A DNA stretch of 59,305 bases, taken from assembly GCF_000003605.2 (NCBI RefSeq), contig NW_003107089.1:491772-551076 (forward strand). Reading direction: 5' to 3'. Under the pieces are notes generated by a model. It was not told the origin of the DNA. It ran no database searches and saw only the letters and a program-made list of their open reading frames with translations. The translations under genes and the position numbers were made by a program. Below are positions 49,801 to 59,305 of the stretch, piece by piece; the first letter of the stretch is position 1, and each line of letters starts with the position of its first letter. The DNA comes from Saccoglossus kowalevskii. Taxonomy: Eukaryota; Hemichordata; Enteropneusta; Harrimaniidae.

Positions 49801-50708
49801 ATCATCTTCCTCACCCGATACCCGGATGTACAGGCAAAGGTTGCTAGGGAAATCCTCGACGTAATTGGACGCGACAGGCTGCCTTTGTTATCAGACCGAC
49901 CCAATCTACCTTATTGTGATGCGGTTATCCACGAACTGATGAGAATACGTACTGTTGTGCCGATGTCTATTCCACACAAAGCATTGGTGGACTCAAGTAT
50001 TGGTAATATATTCTATTGCAATAACAACAATATATAAAACTAAAACTGACAACTTTGGAACAGTATTATAATCCCTGAAAAATTATATTAACAACAAATT
50101 CTGTTTATTGTTAGGTGGATATCTGATCCCAAAGAATACATGGGTAATGGTTAATTTATGGGCTGTACAGATGGATGAAAAACACTGGGATAACCCGCAA
50201 GAGTTTAGACCAGGTATGTTTACCGAGTAATGAAGTGGTGAGGGATTGTTTCTTAACATTGTATGAAGGTATTTGATCAGACGTTTCTTGCATGCAAAGT
50301 GTATATTTTCTTTATAAACATAACAAACATGTCTGTTATATTTTAAACTTAAATATTAATTTTACAATATCCATGAAAAACAAATGAAAAGTAAATTTAT
50401 TACTGATATTATCTGTATCACATAAATTCCATGACAATATTTATCTGTACATTTCAGAGAGATTCATAGATAAAGACGGGTCACTCAAAGCAAAACAGGA
50501 CAACTTCATCCCATTCTCAGCGGGTCGTCGTGTCTGTCTTGGGGAGTCCCTAGCTAAGCCAGAGATATTTCTGATGTTCACTTATTTGTATCAACGTTTC
50601 GCGTTTTCACAAGTGCCTGGTAAAGCATTACCAAGTCTCGAAGGAAATCTTTCTTCGTTTGTCCTTAGAGTGCCTGAATATGAAGTAGTAGTTAAAAAAA
50701 GGATATAG
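46878..50708 (+). CDS. CYP17-like cytochrome P450 (CYP2 clan)
   Basis: Nine coding exons in phase: 46878-47031, 47361-47534, 48068-48161, 48601-48762, 49067-49275, 49541-49663, 49763-50002, 50115-50213, 50458-50708; 501 aa, normal for microsomal P450s. An N-terminal membrane anchor (LIAVVIILLVALMLWSI) precedes the proline hinge MPPGPRGFPIIG. I-helix AGIDTT (306-311), K-helix ExxR (Glu363-Arg366), PERF (418-421), heme loop FSAGRRVCLG with Cys445 as iron ligand. IPHKALVDSSIGGYLIPK before the PERF region, DFAGRPQ in the B-C region, VIPW in the F-G region and LPSLEG near the C-terminus favour CYP17 (steroid 17-alpha-hydroxylase/17,20-lyase) over CYP1 or other CYP2 families. It would act in the ER with cytochrome P450 reductase. 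The substrate in this animal is unknown. Upstream in-frame TTG at 46857 is not used as start because the ATG fits the anchor. Confidence 0.9.
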
Positions 50709-51052
50709 GTTCAGCATTTACTTTAGTTCAACTTTATTTTTTCATCAAAATGTATTTGTCGATTAATAACTGAAACGTGAACGGAGAGATGTTGTAATAG
50801 ATAGTAATGAATATATAATAAGTAGCTGACTGTTGTGATGATTTGAAACCAATTTGCTGTTATGATAGTTAGAATAGATGTGCATTTACAGGCAATGTAA
50901 GTGAAGTTTTGCTTCTCATCCAGGAAAACTTGATAAATAATGCAGTGGTGTGGTATGTGTTATGATAGTTCAATACCACAACACAAATATATATTTGTTA
51001 AACGTTTACATAGTAAATAATGCTTTCGAAGACACACTTAAAATATCCTCTG

Positions 51053-51058
51053 AATAAA
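51053..51058 (+). terminator. Probable polyadenylation signal of the CYP17-like gene
   Basis: AATAAA 345 bp after the stop at 50708. Confidence 0.4.
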
Positions 51059-52523
51059 AAAAAACTGTTGACCATACTTAAATCTATTGTATGTGGCAAA
51101 CTTCGCCAGCGTACAAAGTAAATCGCAAAACAAAGTTATGTAAGACACGGGTTTCGAAAAGACGGGCGCGAATTCAGCCTACAGTATCGAAACAGTACCT
51201 TAAAGGGAGATTGACCGAAGGGTGTTGATTCTTGCAACATAGTTACGGTACATTTAATTGCTACCTTATGAGGAACATATTTTATATTTTCAATCGACGG
51301 TTCAGTGTAATATGGTGTTCGTAAATATTCCGTGCCATCTGTTTGAGAGTTCATTTGGGACACCCTCACAGAAAACAAACCAATAATACAGTAAATTCAT
51401 TTAAAAAATCCAAATTAATCTGAAATTAGGTAAGGATTAACGCTATCACAAACGAGCCTCGCTGCAACTGTATATAATCAGTATTGTATTTCTTTGTGGG
51501 TATTGCACATTTACACTGTAAAATTATATTACAGGCTCAATTGAAACAAACTTGGATTGATGTCGAAAATTACGTCATAAGTGCCGAAATATGTAAAAAT
51601 TGCAACGAATTGATTAATCAAATAAGAAAACAAGAATACGATCAGTGTTACGTTTTCACTAGTGTATGGTAAATAGTTTCCCCGGTTTTACAGGAATGCC
51701 GGTCATTTGTGGGTATGAAGGTAATAGTGAGGGAATAAAAATCAATTTCTAATACATTCATATATTTTTCTATATAATACTAAATTTGTTGGTGTACACC
51801 AGGTATGTGAATATGGTATTCGCCACATTTTGAAAATTAATCCCCAAACTCGTATTACTTTGTATCTTTTAAATGTAATATTACAAGAATTTATCAGCTA
51901 TTTATACATATTACACTCATTTTAAAAGATAGCATTGGATGGTATTTCTGAATAATAATATTGTTATAAGACATGTTTTTGTTTTTCTCGGTCATACAAA
52001 AATCGTAATAAAAGTATTATTATTTCATGAATATTATTTCTGGTTGGATGAGTTGGAGAATTTATGCAACGAGTCGGGACTCATTCGTACATCATGTAGA
52101 GCATACGAGTTTTGACCACTCGCATTCAGGTACTTTGGACTGATGATAATTTCTCATTTTCCCCAATTATCCAAATCTAGTATAATAATTATCTAATGTA
52201 TGTTCACATTGAAAGCCTCAATGTCATGACAAAAGAAAAAAACACGAATACAAAGAAAACCTACCATCGCGACCATGCACTGCGAAAAGATTTAGTTCTA
52301 TAACCTTAGTCAATCAGTTCAATTTAGACTACATGTTATGCGATGTTATTCTCATGTGATGAGAATAAATACAGGAAAACGAACATTCACTCAACACAAA
52401 ATTTGAACTCGCGTACACTTATAGAATGCCATACCCCTAAGAAGCTCGGATGAGATTTATCACACGGGTTGAGAATTGTGATGAGTATGAGAGAAAACAT
52501 CCCCAACGAGATTGAACAATCTC

Positions 52524-53109
52524 ATGCCCATGCCATTGGTGCTTGGAATTCTTCTCATATTTACAGTGTTAAAAAGTGATGCAAACCAGCTCATAGTAGT
52601 GAATCTATTATTCCGCATCAGAAAACGTATCCCCTATCATCCGAATGTAGAAGTGCTAAATACACAAACTCCTTGGCGAGTTCAGAACCGAACGATTCAC
52701 AGATCTTCCTCAGACGAGACATCCATTAAAAGTATGATATATACTTTTGCGTTTGTCTAGTTTGTCATTGTCGGCATTCCAAATGGTGCGACATAACCCC
52801 CGCTTTCGGGAAACATGTCTTTATTAACGCACCGTTGATGGCGCCTGTGCTCATTTTCTAATTCCAGCTCGTGTGTTAAATACCCTCACATGTCATTTGA
52901 TAGTCGTCTGGTCGTTCATGCCGAACTTATTATCAGAGAACGTTTTACAAAACAGTAAAATAAACGTTTCATTTATACAGAGCGTAGAAGACACTGGTTA
53001 TCTCACATTCCCAGCAGCCATAGATTCGAGATACACGTGGAGAAAAGTCGTCTCGTCAACTTTACTTCAGTGTCTCATTAAGTGCAGTGACGTTGACCTA
53101 GGACAATGA
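52524..53109 (+). CDS. Candidate two-exon secreted protein, unrecognised
   Basis: Exon 1 52524-52731, exon 2 52868-53109, joined in phase 1 across a 136-bp intron (AAAA then GTATGA; ATTCCAG acceptor), giving 149 aa. Exon 1 opens with MPMPLVLGILLIFTVLKSDA, a good signal peptide with a small-residue cleavage site, followed by a basic RIRKR (possible proprotein cleavage) and NRT and SSS segments. Exon 2 has LTCHLIVVWSFMPNLL, SFIQSVEDTGYLTFPA and a Cys pair in LLQCLIKCSDVDLGQ before TGA. Without splicing exon 1 would end at TAG 52758-52760. I recognise no family; the three cysteines do not fit insulin, IL-17 or cystine-knot patterns. It could be a small lineage-specific secreted factor or a chance pair of ORFs. 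Confidence 0.28.
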
Positions 53110-56100
53110 CATTTTACAATCTGGAGTGACAAGCCTTTTTTATTGCCGTGACTTATGGTTTATTAACCCGAACAGATAACGCAAATCAATAGACTAGCCG
53201 GATAAAGTTTTTTCTGTCACATTATTTGAACTAACCTTGATATATGGCTTGATAAAGTTTGCATATTTTCGGTGCCCTGATCACGTGTGCATAGAAAGCT
53301 GTTAGTAGAAATCGTTAGTAGGATTTCATTACAAGGCGTACCACGTGTTTTTTTATTTTAGTTTATTCATTACATTGCAATGTTTGTTATGAATGTTCTT
53401 TAAATGTATTCAACTGTAATTTTAATCTTATTTGTATTTTTTATTTTACTGTCATCTATTATGTTTCATACTGGCTTTGTTGTAAATATATTGTTTATAT
53501 GAGTTAGAGTGCTTGAATCATGTTTTCTTTGATGACGTAAGAGAAAATACGTTACACCGTCGTGAATATGGCTGAGACAACATCGACTACAAAATTGCAA
53601 AAGCTGTTGTAAGCGTATTTGTGTCTCAAACTGAATTTTAGAGATTAGCTCTCCATTCCAACACGTTTATGTGTATGTATATTATTATGACATTTTACAT
53701 GGCTCAGAAATGTTAACTATTACTGCTCGAATGTTAAAAAAAGTACACAAACGAAAACAGAAGTGTATGGTCAGCCCAAGGTTAGTAACCATGGTTAGTT
53801 TAAACATTGCCTATCTACAAGTCGGTGCCATTGTGTGTATATCTTGTGGTCGTCGTGTCAACGTCTCTTTTAGCATTGCTGGTGTACCACTGAATCTCGT
53901 CCTTGTAACTACCGTGTCGAACTTACGACGACGTAACATTTTCTAGAGAGACCACGGTATACATTATAGCATAGAAACATAGACAGAAAATAAACATATC
54001 GGCTTCGCCTATATAAACACGTTGGCCGAGGCAATGACCGCAGATCTGCTGAACTGAATCTAGTACGCACGCGCGATTATGAATTTTACGATTTATAGAG
54101 ATTAGTTTTACATATGCCTGTGACTTCCCCTGAACTGAATCCAGAGTTAGCGGGACCAGCGCAATATAAACGTGATCTTGATAATGGGATTGTGTTTTCC
54201 CCGAGTGTTCAAATAATAGAAGCTGACATTTTTTGACTAACGTTATGTAATTGAAACACGAGACAGATGGATAACAAAAGAGGCTATAGTTAATAAGGGC
54301 AACGGATTTGCTTGAGCCAGTGGTAAATTTATGTAATTGATTTTGCTGTGACAATGTATACATGTATGAACAATTACGTGAATATGGTGTTGTGTGTTAT
54401 AGGAAGTAGGTGATGTTTTAAGTCTTTTATGTCATTTGAATCAAGAGGGGGAGGTTAAAGTATTTGATCGGAAAGAATGATTATATTTGTTCTTTGGCAG
54501 TGAATGGCTTATTTGTACTTGACTGTGACCCACCCAGCACTCGATTGTAATTTGGCAGTTGCTATTAGACATCACTAGCATGACTAGTTCGAAGACAACC
54601 ATGTAAAATAATGTGAATAAAATAATCGTCTGTAATGAACAAGGAAATAATAAAGTTTTTATTTTTTTATCTTAACCAACAATAAACAACAAGTTTACAA
54701 AAAACATTCGAGTAAAAATAAAGTAAAAATAATTGTCAAGTTTAACCAATAGAAGGTACAGGTGATGGTTGAATTAAGGTGTTGAGTAGAGGAATGTTCA
54801 ATTGAACAGAACATTGTTGAAATAGACAATGCTTTGGAAATTATTGGACTTTCCATAATTAAATCTTGGGGCACATTGTAAATAACTGGCGAGAGGATGC
54901 TGAAAGCACTACCGTGCATTCAAGCATTCTCTCAACAGGTTATGCACATTTACATTATAATGAGGTAAATTAGTGTTGTAAACAGGGTGTCATGACATGT
55001 ATGATGTGTATGAAACGACTCGTGGTGCAAAAGCACATAAGAGTTGACCGAAGACCAAAATGATATGTATCACCACCGACAACCAAATTGGTAGTAGTCA
55101 TATTGCCGAAAATATTATATCTTGTTGTTTGTGCAAAGTTATGCAAAGTTACAGGGTGTCTTACAAATATACCCCCTTACTTTTGTACGTTCATCCAACT
55201 GCCCATTCAGAATGAATAGGAAATAAAGTAGGTGCAAAGAGACTATATGAAATGTAATTGTACTTCAGAGGAATATCATTGATGATATCAATCCCATCAG
55301 ACTGATAGAACCCGTAAAAGTAATGAATTTATCGCATTGCAAAGGCAATGTGCCATCTGACATATAACTGGAGTGAATTGACCATGTGCAAAGACAGCAT
55401 TATTGGTTTACATAAGACAGCCCACACACATACTGTAAGGAGTAAATTCCTGGTATCACCAATGACAGGGCTGTAAATGAGTCAACATCAATCCAGAAAC
55501 ATAGAATGTAACTGCATGGACCTGTTTGTACAGAATACCGTTCATCCCTCATTATTTATGTGGACCATGTTAAAAAGATCTCAAATCATTATGAGGCCAA
55601 TGAAAAACAAATTTGGTGTTTCCAGTATGAGGGTAAAAAATATTAGGTAGTTAGGCAGGGATTTCATTATTTTAGATTTTTTCCCCAACATGTTCAGTCT
55701 ACATCAAATACAATCATTTTAAACAATTGTGTTTTTTTTACATGATGATATTAATATAAACTTTTGTTCATTTTAGGAAAAAGTAACTCATTTCCATAAA
55801 AATAAAATTTGGCCTTAATAACGAATGACAACACATGTCATTGTTTAAGGTTGAGGTGAGTGGCACGAACTGTTGATCGTTGGCACCATTCCAAGAATGG
55901 CAGATGGCGACAGCAAAAATTTCACTGAAGTACATGTGTATGTAGACATCAGCACAAGGAATTGGCCCCTATCAGTTTCTGCCTAATAAATGACAGTTAT
56001 GTACATTCCTGCTGTGGCCATTTACCTACAATAGCAACATCACAAGCATGATTAGAGCATTTTGATGTACACATTGCAGCCATTGCAGTTTCTTGCATGT

Positions 56101-56359
56101 GACAAAAATCCGCCTAAATCACAAGAAAATTGTGGTGGGCCAAACAATGGTCATGAAAATTTGTGGAAAAGGGCAAGAGCTCTTACCTTAGTACAATGTA
56201 CGGCGTCTTCAGCTGGCTGGCAAAATAATCTACGTCATCGAAAGATGCGTCTACGTGTACTGTAGACAATTTCCACGACGCTGCATTGCATGCGTAGAGT
56301 CGACGTCACGATTTTTGCGTATCACTTTTTCTCCGCTTTTTTCAACAAATAATTCACTT
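53110..56359. other. Intergenic, no gene supported
   Basis: No domain or phase-consistent exon set was found. The 146-codon - strand frame at 53923-54363 has low coding character and no splice partners. Confidence 0.4.
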
Positions 56360-56507
56360 ACTCTAAAATATAAAAAAGAACTGCAGTCATAAGTCAAGAA
56401 TGCCAGCAAATAAAGGACTCTGCCCCACAATCCTTTGTGCGCGTTATTACGGACACGCGCAAAAAACTGTACCACGATTGTCAAATCTGGGTCAAATATA
56501 CAGTACG
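56360..56507. repeat. 148-bp direct repeat, left copy
   Basis: Matches 58016-58163 over the whole 148 bp with three mismatches; contains GCGCGTTATTACGGACACGC. The sequence outside both copies differs. Confidence 0.92.
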
Positions 56508-57039
56508 CTACTATCTTGCCACAGATTGTTTAGTAGTGGAGTGTTTGGTGACCATTGAATTAGCCCGTGATTCACATTTTATGTGTATTAATTTATTCAT
56601 CAATTTTCGTGACTAACAGTACTGCCCAAATTTTAGTCAAAAAAACGCAACTGGTGAAACGGAAGAGCATCGCTAGGCGATGGACGCAGGGCTCTTTGGC
56701 AACGACCGCAAAGAGGTCAAAATACGCGTTCTATTTTTACGCATTAAATTTGGCTCTTCCGTTTCGCCCCTCCGGAATATTCTACTTTCGCAGCCTAATC
56801 GCAGGTTTTTCGAAAAACGTCGAAAAAACACAAGAATTAGAAGAAATGTTCCTGTTTTAGGCGGATTATTGATGGAGAATAATGTCTTTACTACAAAAAT
56901 GCTGAAAAACCGTGAGTTGTTGCCTTAGTTATTTTTTTATTAGCGAAAAACTGCGAACTCGGCAAATTTGGTTGCACAACTTCCCTTTATCATATACACC
57001 CACCGACACCGATGCCAGCTGACTGTGTACAACACTGGT

Positions 57040-57600
57040 AGGAGGTAATACATTTGGGGCGAAAGTATTCAAAAATCAGTTTCTGGATGTTGCAATGGCA
57101 GTGGTGGTCCAGGATTTTTTTCCAATTAGTGACGACACGACCTACCTGTGAAGTATGAACAAAACCAGCGGAGCCAAAAAAATCACAGAGGAGTTAAAAG
57201 CCGTTGCTGGTGAAAAGTTACCCCAACTTTGGGGTCAAATTTCTCGGTAATGAAAACAGATATCAAAAATTCAAATAGTAACTTTGTGCCCACACTCAAG
57301 CTGAGTAGAATGAGATATGTCTGAAGCGTTTTATCCCAAATTTGTAGGAGGAGATACATTTGGCACGAAGCTATCCAAAAATCAGTTTTTTGGCTGTTGC
57401 TATGGCAACGGTGGGCCACTAGAGCCACTAATTAACTAGGGTGAAGGTGTGACCTACCTGCCAAGTTTGAACGAAATCGGCCAAGCCAAAGAAATCACAG
57501 AAGAAATCATACGTTAAAACACTGGAAATGTACACACACACACACACAAAACGACAAGCCGGTAGGCTGGTTGGCGATCCGCTCCGCTCAAAAACAAGCA
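57040..57600. mobile_element. Transposon tail with two degenerate internal repeats
   Basis: GGAGGTAATACATTTGGGGC at about 57040 and GGAGGAGATACATTTGGCAC at about 57346 begin two related segments of about 200 bp. Each continues through TGCAATGGCAGTGG or TGCTATGGCAACGG to GACCTACCTG and a closing AAATCACAGA stretch, and the second is followed by a CA microsatellite (57533-57548). This layout resembles tails of repetitive elements in marine invertebrates; the superfamily is not assigned. Confidence 0.5.
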
Positions 57601-58015
57601 ACATGTTTTGGATGTTTCCATGGTGTGACATGAACGTGAAGCTAACGTCGGTTTATAACTAATACGAAGTTCGCAAACACCATTCAGTCTTTAGAAGTCA
57701 CTTAGTTTATTACTAGGACCACAGTCACTCTCCTAGTAGATTCTGCTGTTACATTTATTATTACAACGGTTTTGCGATAGCATTTTCTAGAATGAAGCGT
57801 TTCCTGTAAATGCTGGAAAGCAAAACAATGAAATAACGAAATGGTAAATATTTACCTTAATTGCAGTGTGTTGACCTTCATAACAATATACTTCATAATG
57901 CAAAACACTAGTTACAGTGAGTAATTTAAATATACGACTCCTAATCGAAAAATATGACCACAGTCCAGAATTTCAGACGGATATTAAGCAACCTAAGAGC
58001 ATATCTGAAGCATTT

Positions 58016-58163
58016 ACTCTAAAATTTAAAAAAGAACTGCAGTCATAAGTCAAGAATGCCAGCAAATAAAGGACTCTGTCCCACAATCCTTTGTGCGCGT
58101 TATTACGGACACGCGCAAAAAACTGTACCACGCTTGTCAAATCTGGGTCAAATATACAGTACG
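58016..58163. repeat. 148-bp direct repeat, right copy
   Basis: See 56360-56507. Same orientation, with 1508 bp between copies. Confidence 0.92.
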
Positions 58164-58202
58164 TGTTCTGGGGTCAAACTGCGTCTATTATACCCATACT
58201 AG

Positions 58203-58681
58203 TGTCAACCATGCTCAAATAATCATTCCTCCAGTGCATCGGTTTAGGTCAGATTTATTTAAAACACGTGGCTTCTATAACATAAAAGCAATACAGACGC
58301 TGTGAAAGTAACTGTGAAACTATTTGTAACCATGAGGTAACGATCTCACTTCATGAATGACTTTAGAAATATCACACATTTCCAGTAACACAATGTAACA
58401 AACAGGTCTTAAATAAACGTTCAAAAGATTGTAGACTTACATCGTTGGGTCTCTAAAGCAGTATTTCGGTTGAAATGTTCGGTAGATGCTGCGTAGAAAT
58501 GTGCTCGTAGCTTTTCATCATGGCTGCCTATTATAAACAAGCGTTTTAGCGCGATTCGAACATGACCTGTGATGGCGCACTCTACATGCTTAGGTGGTGC
58601 TATTAGCAGCCTTTCTGTTTTGACGAATCACGAAATAAAGATAACAATTGAAATTCTAAATAAACTTGTGTACAGCACACT
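58203..58681 (-). repeat. Probable 3' LTR of the BEL/Pao element
   Basis: On the - strand, the polypurine tract AGACGGGGAG (58683-58692) is followed directly by TGTGCTGTACACAAG, the usual PPT-to-LTR junction, 65 bp after the pol stop. A - strand AATAAA lies near 58250. The far end is uncertain: candidates ending in ACA are 58203 (479 bp) or 58301 (381 bp). The 5' LTR is outside the window. Confidence 0.5.
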
Positions 58682-58745
58682 CCCCGTCTAAAATGCACGG
58701 TAGAGCGTGATTTTACCTAACATATTTACTAACTACTAACAAGTC

Positions 58746-59305
58746 TTAAATGTCCATCTTGTTGTTTCTCTGAATTAAAACAAGTTCACTAATCGGCCTT
58801 TGGTAGACACGTCTGGTGTTATCACGACAGACCATCACGTCAGCTTTCCTCACTAGGTTGTCGTCACTGGGGTACACCTTGATTATGCGAGCTAGTGGCC
58901 AGTTGTTTCGACAGTGTTCTTTGTCACGTAGCAGAACAATGTCACCTTCCTTGATGTTTAGGGTTGTTTCATTCCATTTGCGCCTTGTTTGACGGATCTG
59001 CAGAAATTCTTTCCGCCACCGAATCCAAAACTGATCGGCTAGATATTGTGTACGTCGCCACTGCTTTCTACTGTAGAGGTCTTGTTGTACAAAATCTCCT
59101 GGGGGTGGGGGCAGCGAGTGTGGTTTCATGGTCAGGATCATATCTGGACTAAGTGCTTGTGGATCATTGGCGTCAGACGGTATGGTGGTTATAGGCTTCG
59201 CATTGACCACAGCACATACTTCCGCCATGAGGGTCGTGAGAGTGTCATGTGTGAACTGTGGTCTTCCAAGCTGTACGTGCATGGATTCTAGAATACGTCT
59301 CACTG
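58746..59305 (-). mobile_element. BEL/Pao retrotransposon pol, C-terminal part
   Basis: Open - strand frame of at least 185 codons entering from the right edge and stopping at 58746. It holds the end of the integrase core (RRILESMHVQLGR, TLMAEVCAVVNAKP, ALSPDMILTMKP) and the BEL-typical C-terminal domain (DUF5641-like): RKQWRRTQYLADQFWIRW, then EGDIVLLRD, WPLARIIKVYPS, and RPISELVLI. The integrase catalytic residues, protease and reverse transcriptase would lie beyond the window. The frame is intact here, so the copy may be young. An apparent start near 59303 is only the window edge. Confidence 0.88.

Noticed and set aside
53567-53610. Short exon-like start MAETTSTTKLQKLL followed by GTAAGC
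   Set aside because: A start codon with a donor-like site but no compatible downstream exon found; too short to support.
53923-54363. 146-codon - strand ORF
   Set aside because: No domain, no signal peptide, no acceptor or polyadenylation context; codon mix not coding-like.
1-59305. CRISPR arrays, bacterial operons, tRNA or rRNA genes
   Set aside because: The window is eukaryotic. The tandem arrays have no spacer structure, and no cloverleaf or rRNA-like sequence was recognised by eye; a tRNA scan was not possible here.

Overview
This window is eukaryotic, AT-rich, intron-rich animal DNA. Every multi-exon gene has GT-AG introns, short symmetric exons and microsatellite-filled introns. The gene set suggests an invertebrate deuterostome such as a hemichordate or cephalochordate: CALHM channels, a five-domain C-type lectin receptor carrying a hevein-like cassette, a CYP17-like P450, a hydroxylysine-kinase-like gene and a BEL/Pao retrotransposon. 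The species cannot be fixed from sequence alone. All recognised host genes are on the + strand. Gene models were built by hand by joining exons whose splice phases agree; there is no transcript evidence.

Layout. (1) 1-1.6 kb: 3' end of a hydroxylysine kinase-like (HYKK/AGPHD1) gene. The last exon is clean, but the exon before it carries a frameshift. (2) 4.3-8.4 kb: CALHM-like gene A, four coding exons, 306 aa. (3) 11.4-23.6 kb: a tandem duplication of a roughly 6 kb unit. Each unit holds a CALHM-like gene (B, 298 aa; C, interrupted by an assembly gap), an upstream leader exon and a 3' hairpin. Comparing the two units reveals a 717-bp insertion in B, a 152-bp MITE in C, a 28-bp minisatellite expanded only in C, and a nearly identical exon 1 block that suggests gene conversion. 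(4) 27.0-41.4 kb: a 20-exon type I membrane C-type lectin receptor of 868 aa with a signal peptide, five CTLDs, one TM helix and a short tail. A cysteine-rich hevein-like domain on its own phase 1-1 exon is inserted inside CTLD3. One intron holds a 55-bp minisatellite array of more than 2 kb, itself broken by an assembly gap. (5) 45.7-50.7 kb: a CYP17-like cytochrome P450 of 501 aa with a TATA box and a probable non-coding first exon. (6) 50.7-59.3 kb: mostly non-coding, with one candidate two-exon secreted-protein gene, paired 148-bp direct repeats, transposon debris and, at the right edge on the - strand, the 3' end of a BEL/Pao retrotransposon with polypurine tract and LTR.

The host genes do not form an obvious pathway and look like ordinary neighbours. 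The most unusual coding feature is the hevein-like insert within a CTLD; the most informative genomic feature is the CALHM tandem duplication, which works as an internal clock for later insertions.
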